Origin: Bauldia sp963759235 | Lineage (GTDB): Bacteria > Pseudomonadota > Alphaproteobacteria > Rhizobiales > Kaistiaceae | Length of the DNA: 64,000 nt | Assembly (NCBI GenBank): GCA_963759235.1 | Contig: CAVWYO010000006.1 | Span: 124,001-188,000 of the forward strand | Reading direction: 5' to 3' | Part shown: piece by piece, positions 50,213 through 58,585 of the stretch | How the letters are laid out: each line of letters opens with the position of its first letter | Position numbering within the stretch: position 1 is the first letter of the stretch | Position numbers and translations under genes: made by a program | The notes under the pieces: generated by a model | What the model was told of the DNA's origin: nothing | Seen by the model: only the letters and a program-made list of their open reading frames with translations | Databases searched by the model: none

Positions 50213-51654
50213 CCTGGTTCCGGCCGGAGATCGCCATCCTCGTCATTCCGCTCGCCGCGGCGGCGCTGCTCGCGGTTCTGCCCGGCTACTGGCTGACCGC
50301 GCGGCTCAACGTCGCCGCCGCTGCCGCCACCTTTCTTGCGGCGATATCCCTGTTCTTCATTACACGGCCGGCCCCGGGCAACTACCTCTTCGTCGACGAC
50401 CTCAACATCGTCTTCGTCGTGCTCACCAGCTTCGTCGCCTTCACCACCAGCGTGTTCAGCGCCAGCTACATCGCGCACGAGCTGGAGATCGGGCGGCTGA
50501 CCCCGACCTATCTTCGCTTCTACCACGCCATGTATCAGGTGCTGATGTTCGCGATGAACCTGGCGCTGCTCGCCAACAATATCGGCCTGATGTGGGTGGC
50601 GATCGAGGTCGCCACGCTGACCACCGTCCTGATGGTCGGCATCTATCGCACCCACGAGGCGCTCGAGGCGGCGTGGAAGTACTTCATCCTCGGCAGCGTC
50701 GGCATCGCGCTGGCGCTCTTCGGCACCATCCTCGTCTATACCGCCGCGCTGCCGGTGGTCGGCGAGGGGCTCGACGCGATGGTGTGGACGGTGCTCGCCG
50801 AGAAGGCCGCCGGCTTCAGCCCGGCGCTCCTCAACCTCGCCTTTGTCTTCCTGCTCCTCGGCTACGGTACCAAGGTCGGTCTGGCGCCGCTGCACGCCTG
50901 GCTCCCCGACGCCCATGCCGAAGGCCCGACACCGATCTCGGCGGTGCTCTCCGGGCTTCTCCTCAACGTCGCGCTCTACGCCGTGCTCCGCTTCAAGATC
51001 CTGCTCGCCGGCAACCCCGAGGCCCTCGCCCCCGGCCCGCTGATGGTGACCATGGGGCTTGTCTCGCTCGTCTTCGCCGGTTTCATGCTTTACCGGCGAC
51101 GCGATGCCAAACGGATGTTCGCCTATTCCTCGATCGAGCACATGGGCATCATCACGTTTGCGTTCGGCATGGGCGGGCCGCTGGCCAATTTCGCCGGACT
51201 GCTTCACATGGTCATGCATTCCCTGACCAAGTCGGGCATCTTCTTCGCCGTCGGCCACATCGCCCAGGTCAAGGGCACCCAGAAGATCGCCGACATCCGC
51301 GGCCTGACCGTCAGCCATCCCGCGCTCGGCTGGGCGCTCGTCCTCGGCGTCGTCGCCATTGCCGGACTGCCGCCGCTCGGCATCTTCATGAGCGAGTTCC
51401 TGGTCGTCACCTCGACCTTCGCGCGCCAGCCCTTGTTGGCGATCGTTCTGGTCGGCGGGCTGCTCGTTGCCTTCGGTGCGCTGTTCCTGCGCCTCAATCA
51501 GATGGCCTTCGGCGACCCGCTCGGCAGCAACGCGCCGGTTCAGGCGTCCTACGTCCCGATGTATGTCCATTTCGGGCTGGTGCTTGCCGCCGGTCTCTAT
51601 CTGCCGCCCTTGCTGGTCGTCTGGTTCCAGCATGTCGCGTCCCTCCTCGGGTGA
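50209..51654 (+). CDS. hyfF: Hydrogenase-4 component F-like proton pump subunit (HyfF)
   Basis: A 481-residue NuoL/NuoN-type membrane protein with about 14 spans. Antiporter motifs are visible: LMWVAIEVATLTTVLMVGIYRT near residue 125, GYGTKVGLAPLHAWLPDAHAE near residue 220 (lysine and histidine conserved), LLHMVMHSLTKSGIFF near residue 331. A GAGGGGAG ribosome site lies just before the ATG at 50209. Together with HyfB it gives the complex two pump-type subunits. The following gene starts eleven bases after its stop. Confidence 0.92.
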   Translation: MTWFRPEIAILVIPLAAAALLAVLPGYWLTARLNVAAAAATFLAAISLFFITRPAPGNYLFVDDLNIVFVVLTSFVAFTTSVFSASYIAHELEIGRLTPTYLRFYHAMYQVLMFAMNLALLANNIGLMWVAIEVATLTTVLMVGIYRTHEALEAAWKYFILGSVGIALALFGTILVYTAALPVVGEGLDAMVWTVLAEKAAGFSPALLNLAFVFLLLGYGTKVGLAPLHAWLPDAHAEGPTPISAVLSGLLLNVALYAVLRFKILLAGNPEALAPGPLMVTMGLVSLVFAGFMLYRRRDAKRMFAYSSIEHMGIITFAFGMGGPLANFAGLLHMVMHSLTKSGIFFAVGHIAQVKGTQKIADIRGLTVSHPALGWALVLGVVAIAGLPPLGIFMSEFLVVTSTFARQPLLAIVLVGGLLVAFGALFLRLNQMAFGDPLGSNAPVQASYVPMYVHFGLVLAAGLYLPPLLVVWFQHVASLLG

Positions 51655-51664
51655 GCGGCGAGCG

Positions 51665-53167
51665 ATGAGCGACCTTCAGGCTCTGATCCGCGACGGCACG
51701 GCGGCGGAAGGCCACCGGCCGGTGCCGCGCCTCCAAGTCGGCGAAGACCTGTGGCGGCGGGCGATCGACCTGCTTGCCGCTGGCAACTCGTCCCTTCTCG
51801 GCCTGTGGAGCACCGGCGACGCGGTTCACATGGCGCTCTTCGAAGCCGGCACGCTCGCCGTCATCAGCCTCGATTGCCCGGGGGGACGGTTTCCCTCAGT
51901 CGGCGCCCGCCACGCGCCGGCGATCCGGCCAGAGCGCGCGATCGGCGATCTCTACGGGCTGGAAGCCAGCGGGGCGGCCGACGGGCGACCGTGGCTCGAC
52001 CATGGGCGTTGGGGCGTGAAACATCCCCTCGGCAGCCCCAGCCAGACCGCCGGAGCCCCGCCGCCCTATCGCTTCCTTGCCGCCGAGGGCGAGAGCCTCC
52101 ATCAGATTCCGGTCGGCCCGGTTCACGCCGGCATCATCGAGCCCGGTCATTTCCGCTTCACCGCCAACGGCGAGGCCGTCGTCCGGCTGGAGGAGCGGCT
52201 CGGCTACGTCCACAAGGGCATCGAGGGCATGATGCGCGGTGCGGATCTCCTCAAGGCGGCGAAGCTTGCCGGCCGCACCTCCGGCAATTCGACGGTGGCC
52301 TACGCCTCCGCCTTTGCCCGCGCGGTCGAGGCGGCAACCGATGCCGACGTACCGCCCCGCGCCCAGCATCTCCGCGCGCTGATGGCCGAACTGGAAAGGA
52401 TCGCCAATCACTTCGGCGACATCGGCGCGATCTGCAACGATGCAGCCTTCGCGATGATGCACGCCCATTGCGGCGTGCTGCGCGAGCGCGTGCTGCGCTC
52501 CGCCGCCGCTGCCTTCGGCCACCGTCTGATGATGGACTGCGTCGTTCCCGGCGGCGTCGCGGTCGACCTGACGCCGGACGGCGCCGCCCGGCTTCGCGCC
52601 CTGCTCGAAGACATCCGCAAGGCGTTTCCGCGGCTGGTCGAGCTTTACGACCGCACGGCGTCGCTGCAGGACCGGACCGTCGGCACCGGCATCCTCAAGC
52701 CGGAGCTTGCCCGGCGCTTCGCGCCCGGCGGCTATGTCGGTCGCGCGTCCGGGCGGACCTTCGACGCGCGCAAGGCTCAGACCTATCCGCCCTACGACTC
52801 GCTTGGCTTCAACGTGCCGACGCGACAGGACGGCGACGTCAATGCGCGGGTATGGATCCGGATCGACGAGGTTGGCGAGAGCTTGTCGCTGATCGAGCAG
52901 ATCTTGGCGCGCCTGCCCGACGGGCCGGCGAAATGCGACATCCCCCCAGCGGCCGGCGAAGGGTTGGCCCTCGTCGAGGGGTTTCGCGGTGACGTGCTTG
53001 CCTGGGTGCGAATCGACGGTGACGGCCGGATCGCGCACTGCCATCTTCGCGACCCGTCATGGTTCCAGTGGCCGCTCCTCGAAGCGGTGATCGAGGGGAA
53101 CATCGTTGCCGACTTCCCCCTCTGCAACAAATCCTTCAACTGCTCCTACTCGGGCCACGACCTCTAG
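51665..53167 (+). CDS. hyfG: NiFe-hydrogenase-like large subunit without the NiFe-site cysteines (HyfG/Ehr type)
   Basis: A 500-residue fusion: residues 1-130 are the NuoC-like part and the rest is the NuoD/HycE-like part. Real group 4 hydrogenases hold nickel with two CxxC motifs. At the first place this protein reads LAGRTSGNST (201-210), where HycE has CGICGFAHS, so both cysteines are gone. At the second it reads SFNCSYSGHD (490-499), keeping C493 but with serine at the partner place; C487 is not in the usual position. The chain ends directly after it, without a cleavable maturation tail. The neighbouring alignment (RAQHLRALMAELERIANHFGDIG) is well conserved. The complex should carry out an unknown quinone- or carrier-linked reaction, not hydrogen turnover. 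Confidence 0.9.
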   Translation: MSDLQALIRDGTAAEGHRPVPRLQVGEDLWRRAIDLLAAGNSSLLGLWSTGDAVHMALFEAGTLAVISLDCPGGRFPSVGARHAPAIRPERAIGDLYGLEASGAADGRPWLDHGRWGVKHPLGSPSQTAGAPPPYRFLAAEGESLHQIPVGPVHAGIIEPGHFRFTANGEAVVRLEERLGYVHKGIEGMMRGADLLKAAKLAGRTSGNSTVAYASAFARAVEAATDADVPPRAQHLRALMAELERIANHFGDIGAICNDAAFAMMHAHCGVLRERVLRSAAAAFGHRLMMDCVVPGGVAVDLTPDGAARLRALLEDIRKAFPRLVELYDRTASLQDRTVGTGILKPELARRFAPGGYVGRASGRTFDARKAQTYPPYDSLGFNVPTRQDGDVNARVWIRIDEVGESLSLIEQILARLPDGPAKCDIPPAAGEGLALVEGFRGDVLAWVRIDGDGRIAHCHLRDPSWFQWPLLEAVIEGNIVADFPLCNKSFNCSYSGHDL

Positions 53168-53175
53168 GCGCCGCC

Positions 53176-53694
53176 ATGCGAAAGCTCGTGTTCCAAGGCA
53201 TTCTCCGCCCGCCTCTCACCGAACCGGCGCCGTCGCCCGACGAATCCGCGTTGGCTGAACTCGCCGGCCGCCTTGATGCCACCGCCCGCCGGCGCCTCGG
53301 GCGCAGCCTCTCCATCCGCGAGGTCGACGCCGGCTCCTGCAACGGCTGCGAACTCGAGATCCACGCTTTGAACAATGCCTTCTATGACCTGGAGCGCCTC
53401 GGGCTGCGCTTTGTCGCCTCGCCGCGCCACGCCGATGTGCTTCTGGTCACCGGCCCGGTGACCAAAAACATGCGCGAGGCGCTGGAACGGACCTGGCGGG
53501 CGACGCCCGAGCCGAAATGGGTCGTCGCCATCGGCGACTGCGCCGTCGACGGCGGCCTGTTCGCCGGAAGCTATGCGGTGGTGGGCGGTATTGGGGAGGT
53601 GGTGCCCGTCGACCTCCACATCCGCGGCTGTCCCCCGTCACCGATAGAGATTCTGAAAGGGTTGACCGCGCTGCTCGAGCACGTAGGCGGGTAG
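53176..53694 (+). CDS. hyfI: Hydrogenase small subunit-like protein (HyfI/NuoB type)
   Basis: A 172-residue NuoB-type subunit. The four cysteines of the proximal 4Fe-4S cluster are all present: C55 and C58 in GSCNGCELE, C122 in IGDCA, and C152 in RGCPPSP. So electron transfer to the large subunit is kept although its nickel site is not. It is the last gene of the operon. No ferredoxin-like subunit (HyfA/HyfH/NuoI type) follows, and the next gene runs the other way. The electron donor must be encoded elsewhere or bind directly. Confidence 0.92.
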   Translation: MRKLVFQGILRPPLTEPAPSPDESALAELAGRLDATARRRLGRSLSIREVDAGSCNGCELEIHALNNAFYDLERLGLRFVASPRHADVLLVTGPVTKNMREALERTWRATPEPKWVVAIGDCAVDGGLFAGSYAVVGGIGEVVPVDLHIRGCPPSPIEILKGLTALLEHVGG

Positions 53695-53733
53695 AGGCGC
53701 GCTCGCTCGCAGATCGACCGCACCTGGCCGCCC

Positions 53734-54633
53734 TCAGCCCTCCTGCCCGATCACCCCCGCCTCCCAGCCGAGGATGGCGCGCTTGCGGGTCAGCCCCCAG
53801 TGATAGCCGCAGAAGTCGCCGCCCTTGCCGAGCACGCGGTGGCACGGCACCACGAAGGAGATCGGGTTCTTGCCGATCGCCGTGCCGACCGCCCGTGCCG
53901 CCTTCGGCCGACCGATATGGGCGGCGATGTCGGAATAGGTGGTTGCCTTGCCGAGCGGCAGCTTGAGGAGGGTTTCCCACACCCGGAGCTCGAAATCCGA
54001 GCCGATCATGACAATCCGCAACGGCCGGTCGGGACGCCAGGTGTCGGGGTCGAAGACGCGCTCGGCATAGGCGGCGGTCGCCGCGACGTCCTCCATGTAG
54101 GCCGCGCGCGGCCAGCGGGCCTGCATGTCGGCGAGCGCCGACCGCTCGTCGCCGGGGTCGGCGAAGGCGAGCCCCGCTAAGCCGCGATCGGTGATCATGA
54201 TCAGCGACTGGCCGAACGGCGAGGGGTGGAAGGCCCAGCGGATCAGAAGGCCCTCGCCGCGCGCCTTGTAGTCGCCGGGGGTCATCGCCTCGTGGGTGAC
54301 GAACAGGTCGTGCAGACGGCCGGGACCGGAGAGCCCGACCTCGTACGTCGCGTCGAGCACCGAAGCCGAATCGTCGAGGAGCGACCGGGCATGGTCGAGG
54401 GTCAGCGCCTGAACGAAGGCCTTCGGCGACAACCCTGCCCAGCGGGTGAACAGCCGCTGCAGCGACAAGGGCCGCATGCCGACGACCTCGGCGATCCGTT
54501 CAAGCGAGGGCTGATCCCGCCAGTTTTCGGAGATGTATTCGATGGCGCGACGGACGATATCGTAGTCGCTACGCGGCTGCGGGCGGGAGAGGGGCGTCGG
54601 CGGCACGTCGGCAAGGGCGAATGAAAGGGACAT
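53734..54633 (-). CDS. Bifunctional AraC-type regulator / methylated-DNA-protein-cysteine methyltransferase
   Basis: A 299-residue protein. Residues 20-115 form an AraC helix-turn-helix (AIEYISENWRDQPSLERIAE, RWAGLSPKAFVQAL), and the C-terminal part is an O6-alkylguanine-DNA methyltransferase, with the active cysteine C264 in PCHRV. It resembles Ada without its N-terminal zinc/methylphosphotriester domain, an arrangement common in alphaproteobacteria. It repairs alkylated guanine by taking the methyl group onto cysteine. The frame opens further upstream (54837), but the ATG at 54633 has a GAGG ribosome site and no similarity is seen before it. Confidence 0.88.
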   Translation of the reverse strand: MSLSFALADVPPTPLSRPQPRSDYDIVRRAIEYISENWRDQPSLERIAEVVGMRPLSLQRLFTRWAGLSPKAFVQALTLDHARSLLDDSASVLDATYEVGLSGPGRLHDLFVTHEAMTPGDYKARGEGLLIRWAFHPSPFGQSLIMITDRGLAGLAFADPGDERSALADMQARWPRAAYMEDVAATAAYAERVFDPDTWRPDRPLRIVMIGSDFELRVWETLLKLPLGKATTYSDIAAHIGRPKAARAVGTAIGKNPISFVVPCHRVLGKGGDFCGYHWGLTRKRAILGWEAGVIGQEG

Positions 54634-54730
54634 CTTGAACCTCGGCAATCGACCGTTTTCCTGTTCTTGACCTAGGCGCCTCGCCGGGCAGGCGCCACCC
54701 GATTCTTGCAAGCAGTCCTGACGAAGAGTC

Positions 54731-55234
54731 CTAGGCTCGCGCCGAACGCGCCGTGGCAAGCGCCGTCCCAAGGGCGGCGGCGAAGGATTCGCGCTCGTGC
54801 GGGCCGAGGAAGCCGGCGATGTCGAACCGCTTGCCATGGGAGGTGAGTCGGAGCCGCGTGACGCCGATTTCCGGGTGGCGGTCGACTTCGAGCCGTGCCC
54901 AGTATGGATTGAGGCTGAACTCGGTCGCCTTGCCGGTCGGCGTGGTCCGCCTGACCATCAGCCGGTCGCGGAACACCGCGATCTCCTCCGACGCCCGCGC
55001 TGAGCGGTAGTTGAGGCGAAAGGCGAGCTGAACCAGCGCGATGTCGAGGCCGAAAAAGCCGACCACCGGCCAGGCGCCCATCATCCAGAAGGCGAGGCCG
55101 GCGGTGAAGGAACAGGAGACCAGCGCCATCATGACCAGCACGAAACCGGTCGGGCTGAGCGACCGGTAGGGCGTCAGCAGCGCCGTGAAGATCGGCTCGT
55201 CCTGCAATTCGGATGCGGCGTTGCCGGAGGTCAT
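54731..55234 (-). CDS. DUF2244 domain membrane protein
   Basis: A 167-residue protein with two membrane spans (about residues 31-70: GFVLVMMALVSCSFTAGLAF, then MGAWPVVGFFGLDIALVQLAF), followed by a soluble part with WARLEVDRHPEIGVTRLRL and a late GPHERESFAAALGTAL. This is the DUF2244 pattern. Alphaproteobacteria often have this gene next to nth, as here. The function is not known. The start at the ATG 55234 fits the family length; the longer frame upstream does not. Confidence 0.85.
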   Translation of the reverse strand: MTSGNAASELQDEPIFTALLTPYRSLSPTGFVLVMMALVSCSFTAGLAFWMMGAWPVVGFFGLDIALVQLAFRLNYRSARASEEIAVFRDRLMVRRTTPTGKATEFSLNPYWARLEVDRHPEIGVTRLRLTSHGKRFDIAGFLGPHERESFAAALGTALATARSARA

Positions 55235-55407
55235 GGACCCTGAGTATAGAGGACGGGCAATCGATTCAAAGCGGCCTGTGCGTCGCGGGCGGGGTCGGCG
55301 GAGGGGGCGGGGAACCGCATGGACAGGTGACCAAGACACCGCAGATCACCGGCGCACGCGGCCGCAATCGCGCCGCCGGACGGGGGGCGAAAAGGGGAGT
55401 CCGCAAG

Positions 55408-56040
55408 ATGCCGAAGGCGGACGTCGAGGAGATGTTCGCCCGCTTCCAGAAGGCCCGGCCCGACCCAAGGAGTGAGTTGAAATACACCAGTCCTTTCACG
55501 TTGTTGGTCGCCGTGGTGCTGTCGGCGCAGGCGACGGATGCCGGGGTCAACAAGGCGACGCCGGCTCTGTTCAGGCTCGCCGACACGCCGCAGAAGATGG
55601 CGGCGCTGGGCGAGGACAAGGTGCGGGAGATGATCCGCACCATCGGCCTCTTCCGTACCAAGGCGAAGAACCTGATTGCCCTTTCAAAACAACTGGTTGC
55701 CGAATACGACGGACGGGTGCCGCGCTCGCGCGAAGCGCTGCAGAGCCTCCCCGGGGTCGGCCGGAAAACCGCCAATGTCGTGCTCAACGTCGCCTTCGGC
55801 GAGCCGACGATCGCCGTCGACACCCACATTTTTCGCGTGTCGAATCGGACCGGACTCGCCCCCGGACGCACGCCGGACGAGGTAGAGACAGCGCTCGGAC
55901 GGGTCGTCCCAAACCGTTTCAAGCTTCACGCCCACCATTGGCTGATCCTGCACGGCCGATATGTCTGCAAGGCGCGGAAACCCGACTGTCCGACCTGCCT
56001 CATCCGCGACCTCTGCCTTTATCCCGACAAGACCGTCTGA
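55408..56040 (+). CDS. nth: Endonuclease III
   Basis: A DNA glycosylase/AP lyase for oxidised pyrimidines. It has the helix-hairpin-helix LPGVGRKTANVVLN with the catalytic lysine, the catalytic aspartate in AVDTHIFRVSNR, and the 4Fe-4S cluster motif C-x6-C-x2-C-x5-C from CKARKPDC to RDLC near the end. From the ATG at 55408 the protein is 210 residues, equal to E. coli Nth, with GGGGAG eight bases upstream. A longer form from a GTG near 55327 (basic N-terminus) is possible, as rhizobial versions are often extended. It is divergent from the DUF2244 gene. Confidence 0.92.
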   Translation: MPKADVEEMFARFQKARPDPRSELKYTSPFTLLVAVVLSAQATDAGVNKATPALFRLADTPQKMAALGEDKVREMIRTIGLFRTKAKNLIALSKQLVAEYDGRVPRSREALQSLPGVGRKTANVVLNVAFGEPTIAVDTHIFRVSNRTGLAPGRTPDEVETALGRVVPNRFKLHAHHWLILHGRYVCKARKPDCPTCLIRDLCLYPDKTV

Positions 56041-56118
56041 GGTCGGCGAGGTTGCACGGGGGACGCCGGCCGCTATAGTCCGGCCGCTTCCTCGCTGGAC
56101 CTTCGGCCAAATCCCCAA

Positions 56119-57120
56119 ATGACCGCACCGGAATTCGACGCCCTTTGCATCGGCAACGCGATTGTCGACATCTTGGCCCGCACCGACGACGATTTTCTGG
56201 TTGCCGAGGACCTCCACAAAGGCACCATGCACCTGATCGACGCCGCGCGGGCCGAGAGGCTTTACGCTGACATGGGGCCGGCAATCGAGGCCTCCGGCGG
56301 CTCGGCCGGCAATACCGCCGCCGGCATCGCCTCGCTCGGCGGGCGGGCCGCCTTCATCGGCAAGGTCGCCGAGGACGCCTTCGGCGACGTCTACGCCCAC
56401 GATATGCGGGCGACCGGCGTCTATTTCGCAACGCCGCGGCTGGTTGCCGGTGCGCCGACCGCCCGCTCGATGATCCTCATCACGCCGGACGGCGAGCGCA
56501 CCATGAACACCTTTCTCGGCGCCTGCCAGGCGCTCGGGCCCGCCGATATCGACGAGGCGGTCGTGGCCGCCGCCGCGATCACCTATCTCGAAGGCTATCT
56601 CTGGGACCCGCCGGAGGCGAAGGCGGCCTTCCGCCGCGCGGCGGACATCGCCCACGGCGCCGGCCGCAAGGTGTCGCTCACCCTGTCGGACCCGTTCTGC
56701 GTCGACCGCTACCGGGCCGAGTTCCTCGGCCTGATGCGCGACGGCACGATCGACATCCTGTTCGCCAACGATTCCGAGCTGCGCTCGCTCTATGAGACGG
56801 CAAGCCTCGACGCCGCCGTCAGGGCGGTCGCCGGCGATTGCCCGCTGACGGCGGTCACCGTTGGGGCCGAGGGCGCAATGGTGGTAACCCGCGAGGGGGT
56901 CTCGAAGGTCAACGCGACCCCGGTCGAGGCGGTCGCCGACCTGACCGGCGCCGGCGACCTCTTCGCCGCCGGCTTCCTGTTCGGCGTGGCGCGCGGGATG
57001 GACCTCAAGGACGCGGCGCGTCTCGGAACGCTCGCCGCCGCCGAGGTGATCGCCCATATCGGGCCGCGCCCGGCCGCATCGCTCCGCGACCTCGCCCTTC
57101 AATCCGGTTTCGATTTGTAA
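56119..57120 (+). CDS. PfkB family carbohydrate/adenosine kinase
   Basis: A 333-residue PfkB kinase. The N-terminal pattern GGSAGNTAAGIASLGGRAAFIG (read in two parts near residue 57) and the C-terminal signature DLTGAGDLFAAGFLFG near residue 274 with the catalytic aspartate are intact. Rhizobial copies next to secB are annotated as adenosine kinase, which fits the length, but ribokinase-type sugars cannot be excluded. It is convergent with secB, and the stops are 28 bases apart. Confidence 0.85.
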   Translation: MTAPEFDALCIGNAIVDILARTDDDFLVAEDLHKGTMHLIDAARAERLYADMGPAIEASGGSAGNTAAGIASLGGRAAFIGKVAEDAFGDVYAHDMRATGVYFATPRLVAGAPTARSMILITPDGERTMNTFLGACQALGPADIDEAVVAAAAITYLEGYLWDPPEAKAAFRRAADIAHGAGRKVSLTLSDPFCVDRYRAEFLGLMRDGTIDILFANDSELRSLYETASLDAAVRAVAGDCPLTAVTVGAEGAMVVTREGVSKVNATPVEAVADLTGAGDLFAAGFLFGVARGMDLKDAARLGTLAAAEVIAHIGPRPAASLRDLALQSGFDL

Positions 57121-57147
57121 GTGGCGGCCCCGACCGCCTGCCGGACG

Positions 57148-57663
57148 CTAAGCGAGCTGGTCCGGCATGGCGGCCTGCTGGGCCTGGGCGAGGCGCTGGC
57201 GGTAGATCGACAGAAAATCGATCGGATCGATCAGCAGCGGCGGAAATCCGCCGTTGCGGCTGGCATCCGAGATGATCTGCCGGGCAAATGGGAAAAGCAG
57301 CCGCGGGCATTCGATGCGAAGGATCGGCTGCACCGCCTCGGCGGGGATATTGGTCAATCTGAACAGGCCGCCATAGACCAGCTCGATGGCAAACAGCACG
57401 TTTTCGGCGACCTTGGCCTGGACGTCGAGCTTCAGTTCGACCTCGGCTTGGTTGTCGGCAACCTGGCCGGGCTCGACATTGATGTTGATGGTGATGGTGG
57501 GCGTGGCGCCGCGCTCGAGCAGGGAGTGCGGGGCGCCCGGGCTCTCGAAGGACAGATCCTTCACATATTGCGCCAGCACGCCGAGATTTTGCGGTGCCTG
57601 CTGCTGCGCCGGCTGCTGCCCGTCGTTTCCGGCGGCCTGCCCGTCATTTTTTTCTTCGGCCAT
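57148..57663 (-). CDS. secB: Protein-export chaperone SecB
   Basis: A 171-residue SecB tetramer subunit, which keeps precursors unfolded and delivers them to SecA. After an acidic, glutamine-rich N-terminus (residues 1-22) come QYVKDLSFESPGAP, VELKLDVQAKV, VYGGLFRL and LLFPFARQIISDASRNGGFPPLLIDPIDF in pieces, the family core. The start at 57663 (MAEEKNDGQ) is favoured over a further upstream ATG because of GGGAAGCGG and the usual length. Confidence 0.93.
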   Translation of the reverse strand: MAEEKNDGQAAGNDGQQPAQQQAPQNLGVLAQYVKDLSFESPGAPHSLLERGATPTITININVEPGQVADNQAEVELKLDVQAKVAENVLFAIELVYGGLFRLTNIPAEAVQPILRIECPRLLFPFARQIISDASRNGGFPPLLIDPIDFLSIYRQRLAQAQQAAMPDQLA

Positions 57664-57862
57664 GAAATCCGCTTCCCGATGGCTCAATCCGTGGGCTTTT
57701 GCGACCCGGCACGGGGGCTAACACGGCAAAGCCGGCGTTACAAGGCGCCCGCGGCGGCTTGACGGACTCGCATCTGACCTTAACGTTGCCTACATTGGAA
57801 AAACATCGTTCCTCCGCAATGTTTCGTGCTAAATCCCACTGGGCGGGACAGGACCCAGAGGT

Positions 57863-58585
57863 ATGAGCGGCTTCGTCGACATCTACACGATCATTTTTCT
57901 GGTCCTTGCGATCGTGATCTTCTTCCGTCTGAGAAGTGTTCTCGGGCGGCGCACGGGCAGCGAGCGGCCGCCTTTCGATCCCTATTCTCGTCGCGAGGCG
58001 CCGCCGGCGGCCGGCGGCGACGACAAGGTGATCAGCCTGCCGGCGCGCGGACCGGTTGCCGGCGTCGACGCGCCGGCCGGCATCGCCCCCGGCGCGGAAG
58101 CGCAGATCAAGACGCTGGCCCCGGAGGGCACCACGCTCAACGAAGCGCTACGCGCCATCGCCACGGCCGACCGCAACTTCGACCCGGACGCCTTCCTCAA
58201 CGGCGCCAAGGCCGCCTATGAGATGATCGTCACCGCCTTCGCCGAGGGCGACCGCAAGGCGCTGAAGCCGCTGCTCAGTCGCGAGGTATATGACGGTTTC
58301 GTCACCGCCATCACCGAGCGCGAGTCCCGCGAGGAAACGATCGAGTTCCGCTTTGTCGGCATCGACAAGGCCGAGATCACCGACGCTTCGCTGAAGGCTA
58401 CGTCGGCGCAAATCACCATTCGTTTCCTGTCCAAGCTCATCTCCGCCACCCACGACAAGAGCGGCGCGGTCGTCGACGGCGACCCCGTCCATGTCAGCGA
58501 CGTCACCGACATCTGGACTTTCTCGCGCGACGTTACTTCGCGCGATCCGAACTGGAAGCTGATCGCCACCGAATCGGTCGAGTGA
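57863..58585 (+). CDS. Tim44/TimA family protein
   Basis: A 240-residue protein with an N-terminal membrane anchor (residues 6-24, IYTIIFLVLAIVIFFRLRSV), a proline/glycine-rich linker, and a C-terminal Tim44-like domain (about 95-240), with FLNGAKAAYEMIVTAFAEGD, LSREVYDGF and SDVTDIWTFSRDV. It is related to the mitochondrial Tim44 domain and is kept in alphaproteobacteria next to secB and mltA. Its bacterial role is not settled. The stop overlaps the mltA start (GTGA). Confidence 0.88.
   Translation: MSGFVDIYTIIFLVLAIVIFFRLRSVLGRRTGSERPPFDPYSRREAPPAAGGDDKVISLPARGPVAGVDAPAGIAPGAEAQIKTLAPEGTTLNEALRAIATADRNFDPDAFLNGAKAAYEMIVTAFAEGDRKALKPLLSREVYDGFVTAITERESREETIEFRFVGIDKAEITDASLKATSAQITIRFLSKLISATHDKSGAVVDGDPVHVSDVTDIWTFSRDVTSRDPNWKLIATESVE

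Noticed and set aside
49278..51668. A 796-codon open frame covering hyfE and then all of hyfF in another frame.
   Set aside because: Only the first part (from 49551) has HyfE-like sequence. The rest is arginine-rich translation of hyfF in the wrong frame, kept open by high GC. It is better explained by a one-base error near 50200.
46590..53694. A functional hydrogen-evolving hydrogenase 4 or formate hydrogenlyase.
   Set aside because: Three of four nickel-binding cysteines are missing from the large subunit, there is no maturation tail, and no formate dehydrogenase, ferredoxin-like subunit or maturation gene is visible.
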